A program made the position numbers and the translations under genes. DNA of 64,000 nucleotides from VAZQ01 sp963725185. Lineage in GTDB: Bacteria > Pseudomonadota > Alphaproteobacteria > Rhizobiales > Xanthobacteraceae. The DNA is taken from contig CAVRXO010000009.1 in the NCBI GenBank assembly GCA_963725185.1, forward strand, positions 1-64,000. Reading direction: 5' to 3'. This document shows, piece by piece, positions 8,568-18,332 of the stretch. The notes beneath the pieces are model-generated. The model saw only the letters and a list, made by a program, of their open reading frames with translations. It did not search any database and was not told the origin of the DNA. Each line of letters starts with the position of its first letter. The stretch's first letter is position 1.

Positions 8568-11548
8568 ATGGAACATTCGATCACCCGAACGGCTCACTGC
8601 GCGGATCAAGCCGAAAGTCTCCTCGCGGTACGCATTGCGCTGCCGGGCGCCATCCCGGTCGCGCCCGGCGGGGAGGCGCGCGTGGCGGCTTGGCTCGCCG
8701 ACATTGCAGACCAGCCGGCGGCGGCCGCGCTGGTGCAGCTCTTGGCCGAGCATCCGGCGGTCAACGGGTTGATCGCCGGCTTCGCCGTAGGCGCTCCCTA
8801 TCTTTGGGACCTTGTCCGTGCCGAGCCGGCGCGGCTCCTGAGCCTGCTCCAATCCGATCCCGACCGCCGCTTCGAGGACACTCTGTCCGGCGCGGCCGCA
8901 TCCGCCGCGGCGACGCCGGACGAGGCTCGCATGATGGCGCTGCTGCGGCGGCTGAAGGCCGAAGCCGCGCTCCTGATCGCGCTCGCCGATGCCGGCGGTG
9001 TGTGGCCGGTGATGCGCGTCACCGCCGCGCTCACACGGATGGCCGATGTGGCCGTCAGCCTGGCGGTGCGTTACCTCCTGCGCGATGCGGTTCGAGGCGG
9101 GACTCTCCAGCCCGCGGATCACGACCGGCCGGATGAGGGCAGCGGCTATTTCGTGCTGGCGCTTGGCAAGATGGGTGCCAACGAGCTCAACTATTCGAGC
9201 GATATCGATCTCATCGTCTTCTACGACATCGCCGCCGCCACGGCTGTGCCCGGAACGGAGCTTGCGCCGTTCTACGTACGCTTGACGCGGCGACTGGTGA
9301 AGCTCTTGGCTGAGCGCACGGCCGACGGCTACGTGTTTCGCGTCGATCTGCGGCTGCGGCCCGATCCGGCTTCGACCCAGATCGCGATATCGACCGCGGC
9401 GGCGCTGCACTACTACGAGAGCATCGGCCAGAACTGGGAGCGCGCGGCTTTGATCAAGGCGCGCCCGTGCGGCGGAGACATCGCGGCAGGGGAGGCGCTG
9501 CTCAAGGCGCTCGCGCCCTTCGTCTGGCGAAAATATATCGACTTCGCCGCGGTCTCCGACATTCACGCCATGAAGCGCCAGATCCACGCCTATCGCGGCC
9601 ACGGCGAGATCAATGTCGAGGGGCACAATCTCAAGCTCGGACGCGGCGGCATCCGCGAGATCGAATTCTTCGTGCAAACCCAGCAGCTCATCCTGGGCGG
9701 CCGCCATCCGCAATTGCGCGAGCCGCAGACCCTGGCGGCCCTGGCTGCGCTGGCCAAGGGCGGCTGGATCGACGATCGCGCCCGCGAGGAGTTGGACGCA
9801 GCCTACCGCTTTCTGCGCTTGGTCGAGAACCGATTGCAGATGGTCGCCGATGAGCAGACCCAGACCTTGCCGTCCGACCGGGCGACGCTCGAAACGTTCG
9901 CCCGCTTCGTCGGGTTTGCCGGCCGCGACGCCTTCGCCGATGTGCTGCTCGCGCATTTGCGCAACGTTCAGCGCAACTATGCGGACCTGTTCGAGCAGGC
10001 GCCGCAGGGAGCCAGCCGCGTGACCTGCGCTTCCCGCCCGACGCCGATGATCGCGAAACGCTCGAGCGGCTCGCCCAGATGGGCTTCCGGCAACCGGCCG
10101 AAGTGTCGGCGCGGGTGCGGCGCTGGCGGTCCGGCGGCGCGCCTTCGTTGCGGGGCAGCTTCGCGCGCGCCCAGCTGGCCGAGCTGGTTGAGCTGCTGCT
10201 GCCCCAGTTCGTGCGTTCCGGCGATCCGGATGCGGCGGTTCATGCGTTCGATCGGTTCGTCGGCGCTCTCCAGGGCGGCGGTCGCCTCTACTCGCTGCTG
10301 CGGCAGAACCCCGATCTCATCCCCCTGATCGTGCTGGTGCTGGGAACCGCGCCGCGGCTGGCGGACGGCTTGGCGCAGTTTCCGGAGGTGATGGATGCGG
10401 TGATCGATCCGAGCTTCTTCGGCGCGCTTCCGGAGGAATCCCAGCTGGCCGCTGGCCTGGCGCGCTCGCTCGGGCAGGCCGCGTCGCACGAGGACTTTCT
10501 GGACCGCATCCGTGTGTTTGCCCAGGAGCACATGTTCCTGATCGGAACCCGGGTCTTGTCGGGGACCGTGTCGGCCGAGCAGGCGGGCGAGGCGTTTGCC
10601 CGGCTGGCGGATCTGCTCATTCGTTCGCTCTACGGCGCGGTCGAGGAGAATTTCCTGCGGCTGCACGGCAGCGTGCGGGAGCAGCAGACCGCCATCCTCG
10701 CGCTCGGCAAGCTCGGCGGGCGCGAGATGACCGCCACGTCCGATCTCGATCTGATCGTCGTCTACGACTTCGATCCATCGCTCCCGGATTCGAGCGGGCC
10801 GCGCCCGCTTCACGGCGGCCAGTATTTCGCCCGTCTGGTGCAGCGCCTGATCGGCGCGCTCACCGCGCAGACCAATCACGGGGTGCTCTACCGGGTCGAC
10901 ATGCGGCTGCGGCCGTCGGGGCGTTCCGGCCCGCTCGCGACCCAGATCGATGCCTTTGCCAACTATCAGGACAAGGAAGCCTGGACCTGGGAGCATATGG
11001 CGCTGACGCGGGCGCGCGTGGTCACCGCTTCCCCGGCATTTGGCACGCGCGTGGAGGCGGTCGTTCGGGCCGCATTGTGCCGCCCACGCGATCGGGATGT
11101 GTTGGCTGCCGATGTGATCGAGATGCGCCGGGCGATTGCGCTCGAGAAGGGCGATGGCGAGCGCTGGGATCTCAAATTTGTCGCCGGCGGGCTCGTCGAC
11201 ATCGAGTTCATCGCCCAATATCTGCAGCTTCTTCATGCCGCCGAGCGACCCGGGATTCTCGACACCTCGACCGCACGCGCACTCGACAAGGCCTGGCACC
11301 TGGGCGTGCTGGCAACCGAGGACGCGGAGTTATTGCGCGGCGCGGCGCGGCTCTATCACGATCTGACGCAGCTTTTGCGGTTGTGCCTGCCCGGGCCGTT
11401 CGATCCCAAGACCGCCGATCCCGGCCTGGTCGCCTTGCTGATACGCGCCGCCGACGTGCCGGATTGGATCACGCTCGATGCATTCGTGGCCGAGACACAG
11501 GCCAAGGTGCGCAACTGCTTCACGCGCATACTAGGCCAGGCGCTCTGA
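8568..11548 (+). CDS. glnE: Glutamine synthetase adenylyltransferase / adenylyl-removing enzyme GlnE, frameshifted in this read
   Basis: GlnE adenylylates and deadenylylates glutamine synthetase in response to PII proteins. The N-terminal adenylyl-removing half carries GKMGANELNYSSDIDLI and the C-terminal transferase half carries GKLGGREMTATSDLDLI, the two nucleotidyltransferase signatures of the family, in the correct order. The first half runs in one frame from the ATG at 8568 (an upstream TTG at 8523 is in frame but weaker) to about 10015. From there the homologous sequence (DLRFPPDADDRETLERLAQM) continues in another frame to 11548. This corresponds to one missing base near 10005-10022. 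Total length, about 990 codons, is right for GlnE. It is a core gene, so a read error is more likely than a real lesion. Confidence 0.9.
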
Positions 11549-12061
11549 TGGAGCGGCGGCCCTCTATGGCGTGCAGCGCGGGCGCCGCGAGGGTGTGAAT
11601 TAGCCGTAGACGGCCGGGCCACGCGAAAGCAGGGGTGAAATCCGGCTTGGCCGCCGCCGGTAGGCCTTGACCATCGCTCCAAATCAGATTATTGGGAAAT
11701 TGAAACTGAAGGATTGCGCCTCGATCTCCGGTTTGCGTAATTCGGCATACGCGTTCGCCATGAGGCGAGCCCGTATGCAGACCGGCTAGAACCTCGGTTA
11801 CTTGTTTTTTTCCTGCTATTAACAAGTCAACAAGCGTGGATCGAGATGGCGCCGAGCCGCCGCTGCTGCAGACCGGACGCTCCCTTATAACCGTGGTTCT
11901 CTGTATACGGCCCGTTCTTCTCCGGAAGGCGGGGTGCTCTTCGGCCAAAACGTCATGCATTTTTTGGATAGCTTGAAAGGCCATTCCCGACGGCCCGGTC
12001 GACGATGCGCGCTGAACGACGGCGGGCACGTGGCAGCCCTCTTTGCTCCGCTACGGCCGTC
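11549..12061. other. Intergenic stretch without a recognisable gene
   Basis: About 510 bases lie between glnE and the convergent MmgE/PrpD gene. Base composition is less GC-rich than in the neighbours, with a T-run (11804-11811) and a 7-base inverted repeat, ACTTGTT (11800-11806) with AACAAGT (11821-11827). A reverse-strand reading frame (11520-12029) shows no familiar domain and overlaps the glnE end, so I do not call it a gene. Confidence 0.5.
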
Positions 12062-13549
12062 TCAATCGGCTTTCGCGGGGGCAAGCGCATTCAGCAGGTT
12101 TGCGAGATCGGGCATCGAATCGATCGCGAGAATGACATCGACGGCGCGTTGGGCGCGTGCTCGGCCCAGAACGCTCTCCGTAAGCGCGAGGAATTTTCTT
12201 GTCAGGTCCGCATCTCCGGCCGGATTCAACATGTTGCCCGGAGGGATGGGCACGCTCGCCGTGAGGACGGTCCCGTCCTGCAACGTCACTTCCAGATTGG
12301 CGCCCAGGTTCTCGTTCGCGAGCGAGGCTTCGGGGCGGATCGCCAGCTTGCGCTTGAGCGCGAGCGCGCGCGGGTCCTTGAAACGCGCTTCCTCGAAATC
12401 CGTCACCCTGACATCGCCGTCCAGCAGTGCCCTCGCCACCAAATACGGAATACTGTGATCGGCGTGCTCGCGGGTGCTGATCTCCTCCGGGTAGGCTGCT
12501 TGCTGCCGGTAGGCGAAATCGCTCAGCGCGACCGTGATGCGCGCTATCTCTTCGGCGCGCGGCTGGCGTCGCTGGATCTCCAAGGCGGCGGCGATCGGCG
12601 CCTGGGCGGTGCCCACGCACGGCCACAGCTTGATGCAGCTCTTGAGGATCTGGAAGTCGCCCGAACGTTTGCGCAGGATCGCTTCGTCGAGCGCGCCCGA
12701 CACCATCTTCGCAAATCCGTACTCGCCCTCGAAAATGGTCAGCGGATAAGCGAGGCCGGCACGGGCGAGAAGGGCGGCGAATACCCCGTTCCTGGCGGCC
12801 ATCGGCTCCGCCGCGCCCTTTGCGGGCGTCAGCTCGGCGCCGCGGCGAACCTCCGCCAGAGTGTTCGCGTTGCTGCCGGCGATGGCCAACGCATTGGCCA
12901 TCTGCACCTCATCCAGCTGCAGGAGCTTTCCGGCAGCCGCGGCCGAAGCATATTGCGCCTCGATCGAGGTATCGTCCCAGCCCTCGCGCCGCTGGCTGGC
13001 GATGGCGTCGCGCAGCCGGACCTCGAGCTCGTAGCCGGCGACGAGGCCGAGAAGCAGATCCTGTCCGCTCGCGCCTTGCAGCTCGGCCACGGCAAGCGCC
13101 GGAGCGACCGTGATGCTCGCATGGTTGGGCCGGCCCAAAGCGACATAGTCGTTATAGTCGAAATAGCGCAGCGCCATGCCGTTCAAGAACGCGGCTTGAT
13201 CGCACGAGGCCTTGCGGCCGAGCCCCAGGATCGTGGCCTGTGGATTGCCTCCCTGCAGCGCGACAACCCGTTGCGCCGCGCGCACCGGCTCCGCCCCGAT
13301 GGCGCCGAGAGCGCAACCAAGCGTGTCCAGCAGCACCCGCTTGGCGCGCGCGATCACGTCGGGGGGGATCTGCTCGTAGCGAAGCTCCACGAGCCAGCGT
13401 GCGATATCCTCCGCCACCGTCGATCCGCGGCCAGCGCTTTTCGCAATCGTCTTGGACGCCGGCTGCTGCGCGCGCGCCGCGAGCGGGCAGCCGAGGGCGG
13501 CGCCGGCCAGTGCGGTGATCAAATCGCGCCGTCTGATGTTGATTGCCAT
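12062..13549 (-). CDS. MmgE/PrpD family protein with export signal
   Basis: This 495-residue protein belongs to the MmgE/PrpD (2-methylcitrate dehydratase / aconitate-decarboxylase-like) fold. The start at 13549 follows a GGGAGG ribosome binding site. Residues 1-30 contain a twin-arginine-like segment (NIRRRDLITALAGAALG) ending AARAQQP, so the protein may be exported by Tat, which is unusual for a family that is mostly cytoplasmic. Family motifs include VLLDTLGCALGA, a substrate-pocket region with YFDYNDY and GRPNHASI, and KLWPCVGTAQAP. No other propionate or methylcitrate gene lies nearby, so the substrate cannot be inferred. Confidence 0.83.
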   Translation of the reverse strand: MAINIRRRDLITALAGAALGCPLAARAQQPASKTIAKSAGRGSTVAEDIARWLVELRYEQIPPDVIARAKRVLLDTLGCALGAIGAEPVRAAQRVVALQGGNPQATILGLGRKASCDQAAFLNGMALRYFDYNDYVALGRPNHASITVAPALAVAELQGASGQDLLLGLVAGYELEVRLRDAIASQRREGWDDTSIEAQYASAAAAGKLLQLDEVQMANALAIAGSNANTLAEVRRGAELTPAKGAAEPMAARNGVFAALLARAGLAYPLTIFEGEYGFAKMVSGALDEAILRKRSGDFQILKSCIKLWPCVGTAQAPIAAALEIQRRQPRAEEIARITVALSDFAYRQQAAYPEEISTREHADHSIPYLVARALLDGDVRVTDFEEARFKDPRALALKRKLAIRPEASLANENLGANLEVTLQDGTVLTASVPIPPGNMLNPAGDADLTRKFLALTESVLGRARAQRAVDVILAIDSMPDLANLLNALAPAKAD

Positions 13550-13622
13550 CCGACCCTCCCAGGGGGCGAATTCCCTTGCGGCAATGAGGGTAGCACGCTT
13601 CGGGGACGCGGTCTGTCCTCGT

Positions 13623-16070
13623 CTAGCCGGCGGCGCGCCAGCCCTGCACCAGGTACGGATCGCGGGCCGGCACCCGATCCAGTCCGCGCAGATAGCCACG
13701 GGGGGGCGTGGCGTTGCCGGCAGTCGCCGTATCCGTCTCGTCCTTGCGGCCATCGATGGGAAGCCGCAGCAGAACGATGGTCCCGCGGCCGAGCTTCGAG
13801 CGAATTCGCATCGTTCCGCCGTGCAGCTCGGTCAGCGATTTGGCGATGGCAAGCCCGAGGCCCGAGCCCTGATGACTCTTGGTGAGCTGGCTTTCGACCT
13901 GCTCGAACGGGCGCCCGAGCTTGGCAAGCGCCTCCTTCGGGATGCCGATGCCGGAATCCGCGATGGCGATCGTGACCCGCGCGCCCGTTGCCCGTCCGCG
14001 GATGACGACGCGGCCGCCTTGCGGAGTGAACTTGACCGAGTTGGAGAGGAGGTTGAGCACGACCTGCTTGAGCAAGCGGTGGTCGGCCCGCATGCGCACG
14101 CCGTGCGAGACCTTGGCGACCAGATCGAGCTTCTTGTCGCCGGCGCGCGTGGATACGACCCGCATGGCATCGTTGAGGAAGCCCTCCAGCGCGATCTCCT
14201 CCTGCTCCAGGCGGATGCGGCCGGCCTCGATCTTCGACATGTCGAGAATGTCGTTGATGACCTCGAGCAGGTATTGGCCGCTTTGGTGGATGTCCGAGCA
14301 GTATTCGCGGTATTTGTCGGGTCCGAGCGGACCGAACATGCCGGCACCCATCATCTCGGAAAATCCGATGATCGCATTGAGCGGGGTGCGCAATTCATGG
14401 CTCATATTGGCCAGGAACTTGGATTTGGCCTGGCTTGCCTCCTCGGCGCGAGTTTTCTCCTCGGCGTATTTCTCGGCCAGATCGGCAAGCTCCTGGGTCT
14501 GCCGCTCGAGCGCCTGTTGCGAGCGTTGCAGATCGCACACCGTCGCCATCAAGCGCTTCTCGCTGTCCATCAGCTTTTGCTCGTGCTCCTTGATGGCGGT
14601 GATGTCGGTGCCCACCGAGACATAGCCGCCGTCCTTGGTGCGCCGCTCGCTGATGTGAAGCCAGCGGCCGTCGTCGAGGCGGGCCTCGAAGGTGCGGGCG
14701 CCGGGGATCTGGCCCTCGCTCGCGACCTGCGAGCGCAGCGTCGGCTTGCGCCCGGCCGCGATCACGAACTCGTAGGAGGCCCCGGCTTCCAGCGCGGTCC
14801 GCGGCAGGTTGTGCAGCTCCTGGAAATTCGAGTTGCACAGCACCAATCTGTTCTGCGCGTCCCAGACCACGAAGGCTTCCGGGATCGTTTCGATGGCGTC
14901 GCGCAGCCGTACATCCGCCTCGGCGGTCTTCTCGAGCAGCGTCTTCTGCTCGGTCACGTCGACCGCGATGCCGATCAGGTGCGGTCCCGGCTCGCCGGGC
15001 TGGTGCACGAGCTCGCAGCGCGCCCGCAGCCAGATCCACTTGCCGTTGGCGTCGCACATCCGGAAGTCGTGATCGACGGAAGTGGCTTTGGCCTCGGCCA
15101 GCTGGCGGGCGAGCTCATAGAGCTGCAGATCGTCCGGATGGACGCGCGCGATGACCTCGCCGAAGCTCAACAGATCGTCTTTCGCCGGCAGGCCGAGGAT
15201 CGCGAACATGGAATGCGACCAGAAGATATGGCCACGCGCCAAGTCCCAGTCCCACAATCCGCAGCGTCCCCGATTGAGCGCGGTATCGATGCGCGAGCGC
15301 ACCGTATCGTAGATCAGGTCAGTCTCGCGCGCGCGGATCGCCTGCCAGTGGAAGGCGAAGCCGAGGATCAAGACGACGAAGCCGGTGGTGGCCGAGAGCG
15401 TAATGGTCAGCGCCATGTCGGAACGCCAGGCCGCGAGCGCGTCCTCGCGCCGATCCACCACGGCGAGCTGGCCGTTCCAGGCGGCGAAGTTGCGCACCGT
15501 GGCAAACGCCGGCGTTGCATCCGACAGCGTCAGTTCCGCCATGCCGGCGGCCGCGGCGAATGTCGTCAGCGACTGTCCCGGGCCCAGAATATCGAGCAGC
15601 CGATGCCCCATCATGTCGGCATCCAGGGGCACCGGGGTAATGACCAGCCGGCCGGAATCGCTGATGAGCGCATGCGAGACCCCGGCGATGATGACGCCGT
15701 CGGCGTCGGTCACCAACAGGTGGCGGCCGGGGGCGCGAGCCCAGGCCGGAATCGCGTGCTCCAACTCGCCTTGGATGCGCGTCCTGGAATCCTCGGTCAG
15801 GGTCCGGTCGAGCCGCTCGACCAAAACATCGGCGCAGGCTTCGATTTGCTTGGTGATGTCGAAAATCGCCTGCCGGCGATGATCGAGGATTTGGACCACG
15901 GTGCCGACGCAAATCGTGAGAAGAAATGCGATGATCAATGCCGGGACGGCGCGGCGCAGAGCCGGTTCGGCGGTCAAAAGACGCCGATATGCCGGCTTTG
16001 CGATCGATTGGGCCAGCCCCTTGATCGAATCGGACCGTATAGACGCGCTCGCTGCCTCGGCGCGCGCCAT
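13623..16070 (-). CDS. Multi-PAS membrane sensor histidine kinase of the DivJ/PleC type
   Basis: This is an 815-residue kinase. It has a helix near residues 38-60, a periplasmic region, a second helix (about 255-275), two PAS-type domains (one with WDWDLARGHIFWSHSMF, one with FVVWDAQNRLVLCNSNF), a coiled segment with a long run of E, Q and K, then the dimerisation box NMSHELRTPLNAIIGFSEMM and an ATPase domain with NLLSNSVKFTPQGG, DSGIGIP and GSGLGLAIAKSLTELHGG. The sequence after the H-box (FGPLG, KYREY, NDILDMSKIEAGR) is the pattern typical of alphaproteobacterial cell-cycle kinases DivJ/PleC. No response regulator is adjacent. The start at 16070 is chosen because the upstream frame has no family similarity. 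Confidence 0.85.
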   Translation of the reverse strand: MARAEAASASIRSDSIKGLAQSIAKPAYRRLLTAEPALRRAVPALIIAFLLTICVGTVVQILDHRRQAIFDITKQIEACADVLVERLDRTLTEDSRTRIQGELEHAIPAWARAPGRHLLVTDADGVIIAGVSHALISDSGRLVITPVPLDADMMGHRLLDILGPGQSLTTFAAAAGMAELTLSDATPAFATVRNFAAWNGQLAVVDRREDALAAWRSDMALTITLSATTGFVVLILGFAFHWQAIRARETDLIYDTVRSRIDTALNRGRCGLWDWDLARGHIFWSHSMFAILGLPAKDDLLSFGEVIARVHPDDLQLYELARQLAEAKATSVDHDFRMCDANGKWIWLRARCELVHQPGEPGPHLIGIAVDVTEQKTLLEKTAEADVRLRDAIETIPEAFVVWDAQNRLVLCNSNFQELHNLPRTALEAGASYEFVIAAGRKPTLRSQVASEGQIPGARTFEARLDDGRWLHISERRTKDGGYVSVGTDITAIKEHEQKLMDSEKRLMATVCDLQRSQQALERQTQELADLAEKYAEEKTRAEEASQAKSKFLANMSHELRTPLNAIIGFSEMMGAGMFGPLGPDKYREYCSDIHQSGQYLLEVINDILDMSKIEAGRIRLEQEEIALEGFLNDAMRVVSTRAGDKKLDLVAKVSHGVRMRADHRLLKQVVLNLLSNSVKFTPQGGRVVIRGRATGARVTIAIADSGIGIPKEALAKLGRPFEQVESQLTKSHQGSGLGLAIAKSLTELHGGTMRIRSKLGRGTIVLLRLPIDGRKDETDTATAGNATPPRGYLRGLDRVPARDPYLVQGWRAAG

Positions 16071-16324
16071 TGCAGGCCTCCGTTTCGGATCGTACCCACC
16101 AAACTTCGTGCGGAAGGATGTGCCGCATCTCCCCGAATCACTTTCATTGGAATCGAGAAACGAGGACTTGTCGAGAGTTCCAGGGCACAAGTTTTGAAAA
16201 TTATGGCGGCGGCGACGGGGCCGGGAGCGATTTTCGTTTTCCCCCAATGCGGCGGCGGAATGTGGTACCTTTCATTCAAAGCGTTCAGCGGTGGTCCTGA
16301 CGCTGGGGGCATCCGGAGATCCAC

Positions 16325-17313
16325 ATGAGACGGCGCCAGTTCATCACTCTGATCGGCGGCGCGGCGGCGCGGCGGCCGCTTGGCCGCTCTCGGTACGCGC
16401 GCAGCAGCCGGTCGTGCCGGTGGTCGGTTTCCTCAACGGCACGTCGCCCGATCCCATCCTCGAGCGCGCAGCGGCGTTTCGCCAAGGCCTGAGCGATGTC
16501 GGCTTCATCGACCGCAAGAACGTATCGATCGTATTTCGCTGGGCGGAGTTCCAGGAGTATCAGCTGCCGAAGCTGGCGGCCGATCTGGTCCGCCAACAAG
16601 TGGCCGTGATCGCCGCGACCGGCAGCACCGCCTCTGCGCTGGTCGCCAAGCGCACCACGTCCACGATTCCGATCGTCTTCGAGATCGGCGGCGACCCGAT
16701 CACCTCCGGCCTGGTCGACAATCTGGACCGGCCCGGCGGCAACCTGACCGGCGTCAGCCTCAATGCCGCCGCGCTCGGACAAAATCAGCTGAAGCTCGTC
16801 CGCGACCTGATCCCCAAGGCGGCGACCATCGCGGTCTTCGTCAATCCGAACAATCCGAATTCCGGAACGCAGGCCAGGATCGAGGCGGCGGCGCGCGCGA
16901 TCGGGATGCGGACCCTCGTCCTCAATGTCAACCAGGACAGCGGCTTCGACCAGCCGTTCGCGAACCTGGTGCAACAGCATGCCGACGCGCTCTTGGTCGG
17001 GAATGATCCATTCTTCCTCGAATGGCGCGCCAAGATCATCGCGCTTGCCGAGCACTATGCGGTGCCGACGATCTACTCATCGCGGGCCTACGTCGCGGCC
17101 GGCGGCCTGATGAGCTACGGCGTCAGCATCACCGAAGGGTATCGCCAGGTCGGCACCTATGTCGGCCGTATTCTCAAGGGCGACAAGCCGGCCGACCTGC
17201 CGGTGGTGAACTCGATCAAATTCAAGTCGGTGATCAATCTCACCACCGCCCGGACGCTCAACATCGATGTTCCGCCTGACGTGCTCGCCCATGCCGACGA
17301 GATGATCCAATAG
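16325..17313 (+). CDS. ABC transporter substrate-binding protein (ABC_sub_bind type), frameshifted near its start
   Basis: This is a periplasmic-binding protein of the family annotated as ABC transporter substrate-binding protein (PF04392), common in many copies in Bradyrhizobiaceae. The usual start MRRRQFITLIGGAA is encoded at 16325, but in a GC-rich triplet repeat (about 16358-16376) the frame changes, and the rest of the signal peptide (AAWPLSVRAQQP) and the whole mature protein (PVVGFLNGTSPDP, FEIGGDPITSGLVDNLDRPGG, VFVNPNNPNS) are in the next frame. No permease or ATPase genes lie beside it, so it is an orphan binding protein with unknown ligand. Confidence 0.85.
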
Positions 17314-17390
17314 GAGCATCATCGGCGAAGCGACGGCGCATCTTCAGCACCGATATTGTCAACCGCCGTCCTTGGCGGGGTAATAGGAAA

Positions 17391-18212
17391 CTACCCCGGG
17401 GGCGAAACCTCCGCTGATAATCGAGGTGTCTTGGATTCATCGCGGATCCGCTCATATTCCGCCCGTACGGCCGCCTTGCCATAGGCTCGCTCGAGCCGGC
17501 GAATTGTAAAATGGCCGCGCGCCACATCCTGGAAATGATCGATGAAAGCGTAGTTCACGGCCGCTCCGCCGAGCGCGCCGACCACCGGGAGCGTCTGGAC
17601 CGCGAGCTTCTGGGTGACGACCACGCCGAAGCGGGACGCCACTTGCGCAATGAAGCGAACCAGGATCGGAGCGCCTTCTTCCACAAGGCCGCGTTCCGTG
17701 ATGAAGCGCGCGGCCTCCGTTATCGATTTCGCGAGCAGGCTGCGAACCACGAAATAGCCGCTCTCCGCGGCGTCGGCCGAGCCGGTCCGCCCGCCCAGCG
17801 CGAACACTTGCACGCAGGAGAGGGCGGCATCGGGGTCGGCGAGGTTTTCGCCCTCGCTGCGCGCGATATCGGCGATCGATCGCAACATGATGATGGTGGA
17901 GATCGGAATCTCGAGCGGGGCGGTCATCAGGCCGAGGCTGCCGCCGACCGCCCCCGAGGCGGTCGCCAGAGCCTTGTGCAACAGGCGCGATGCGGCTTCC
18001 GGCTTGTTCTCCAACGTGCCGAGCGCGACCTTGAGCGCGGCGTTGAGGCCCTTGGTGGTGGCGGCGGCGATGACCTTGGACGCGCCCTCGGGCAGCGCCT
18101 GGCCGATGAGCTCGATCGGCTTGCCGACGATATTGGTCAAGCGGGCCGCCAGGCTCGCGTTTTCAAGCAGCCGAACCGCCGTCCGGATCGCCTCAAGGTC
18201 TTGATCGGTCAT
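17391..18212 (-). CDS. EcsC family protein
   Basis: This 273-residue protein resembles the EcsC family (PF12787), named for the third gene of the Bacillus ecs locus and of unknown biochemical role. Visible features are a helical N-terminal half with many small residues (ASKVIAAATTKGLNAAL), a membrane-prone segment (GSLGLMTAPLEIPISTIIML, about 93-112) and a second hydrophobic segment (TLPVVGALGGAAVNYAFIDH, about 207-226). The family usually binds or inserts into membranes. It stands alone on the minus strand, next to a candidate bidirectional terminator. Confidence 0.75.
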   Translation of the reverse strand: MTDQDLEAIRTAVRLLENASLAARLTNIVGKPIELIGQALPEGASKVIAAATTKGLNAALKVALGTLENKPEAASRLLHKALATASGAVGGSLGLMTAPLEIPISTIIMLRSIADIARSEGENLADPDAALSCVQVFALGGRTGSADAAESGYFVVRSLLAKSITEAARFITERGLVEEGAPILVRFIAQVASRFGVVVTQKLAVQTLPVVGALGGAAVNYAFIDHFQDVARGHFTIRRLERAYGKAAVRAEYERIRDESKTPRLSAEVSPPG

Positions 18213-18275
18213 GGTTGGTCCGTCATTTCATGCGGTTTGAAGCGAAAAGAATGCCGTCGGCACACCTTAATGGAT

Positions 18276-18310
18276 AACGGGCGAAGTCGGTATTCGGCCT
18301 CGCCCGTTTT
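18276..18310. terminator. Candidate hairpin terminator between two minus-strand genes
   Basis: Arms AACGGGCGA (18276-18284) and TCGCCCGTT (18300-18308) pair perfectly around a 15-base loop and are followed by T residues on the plus strand. Both flanking genes are on the minus strand, where the tail is not T-rich, so function on that strand is less certain. Confidence 0.4.
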
Positions 18311-18332
18311 GAGAGTCTTTGCGCGCCGGGAG

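Noticed and set aside
11520..12029. Minus-strand frame of 169 codons between glnE and the MmgE/PrpD gene
   Set aside because: It overlaps the glnE end, has no recognisable domain and no convincing ribosome binding site.
13452..16328. Long open plus-strand frame opposite the PAS sensor kinase
   Set aside because: It is an antisense shadow of a well-supported kinase gene, kept open by high GC. Its translation shows no domain.
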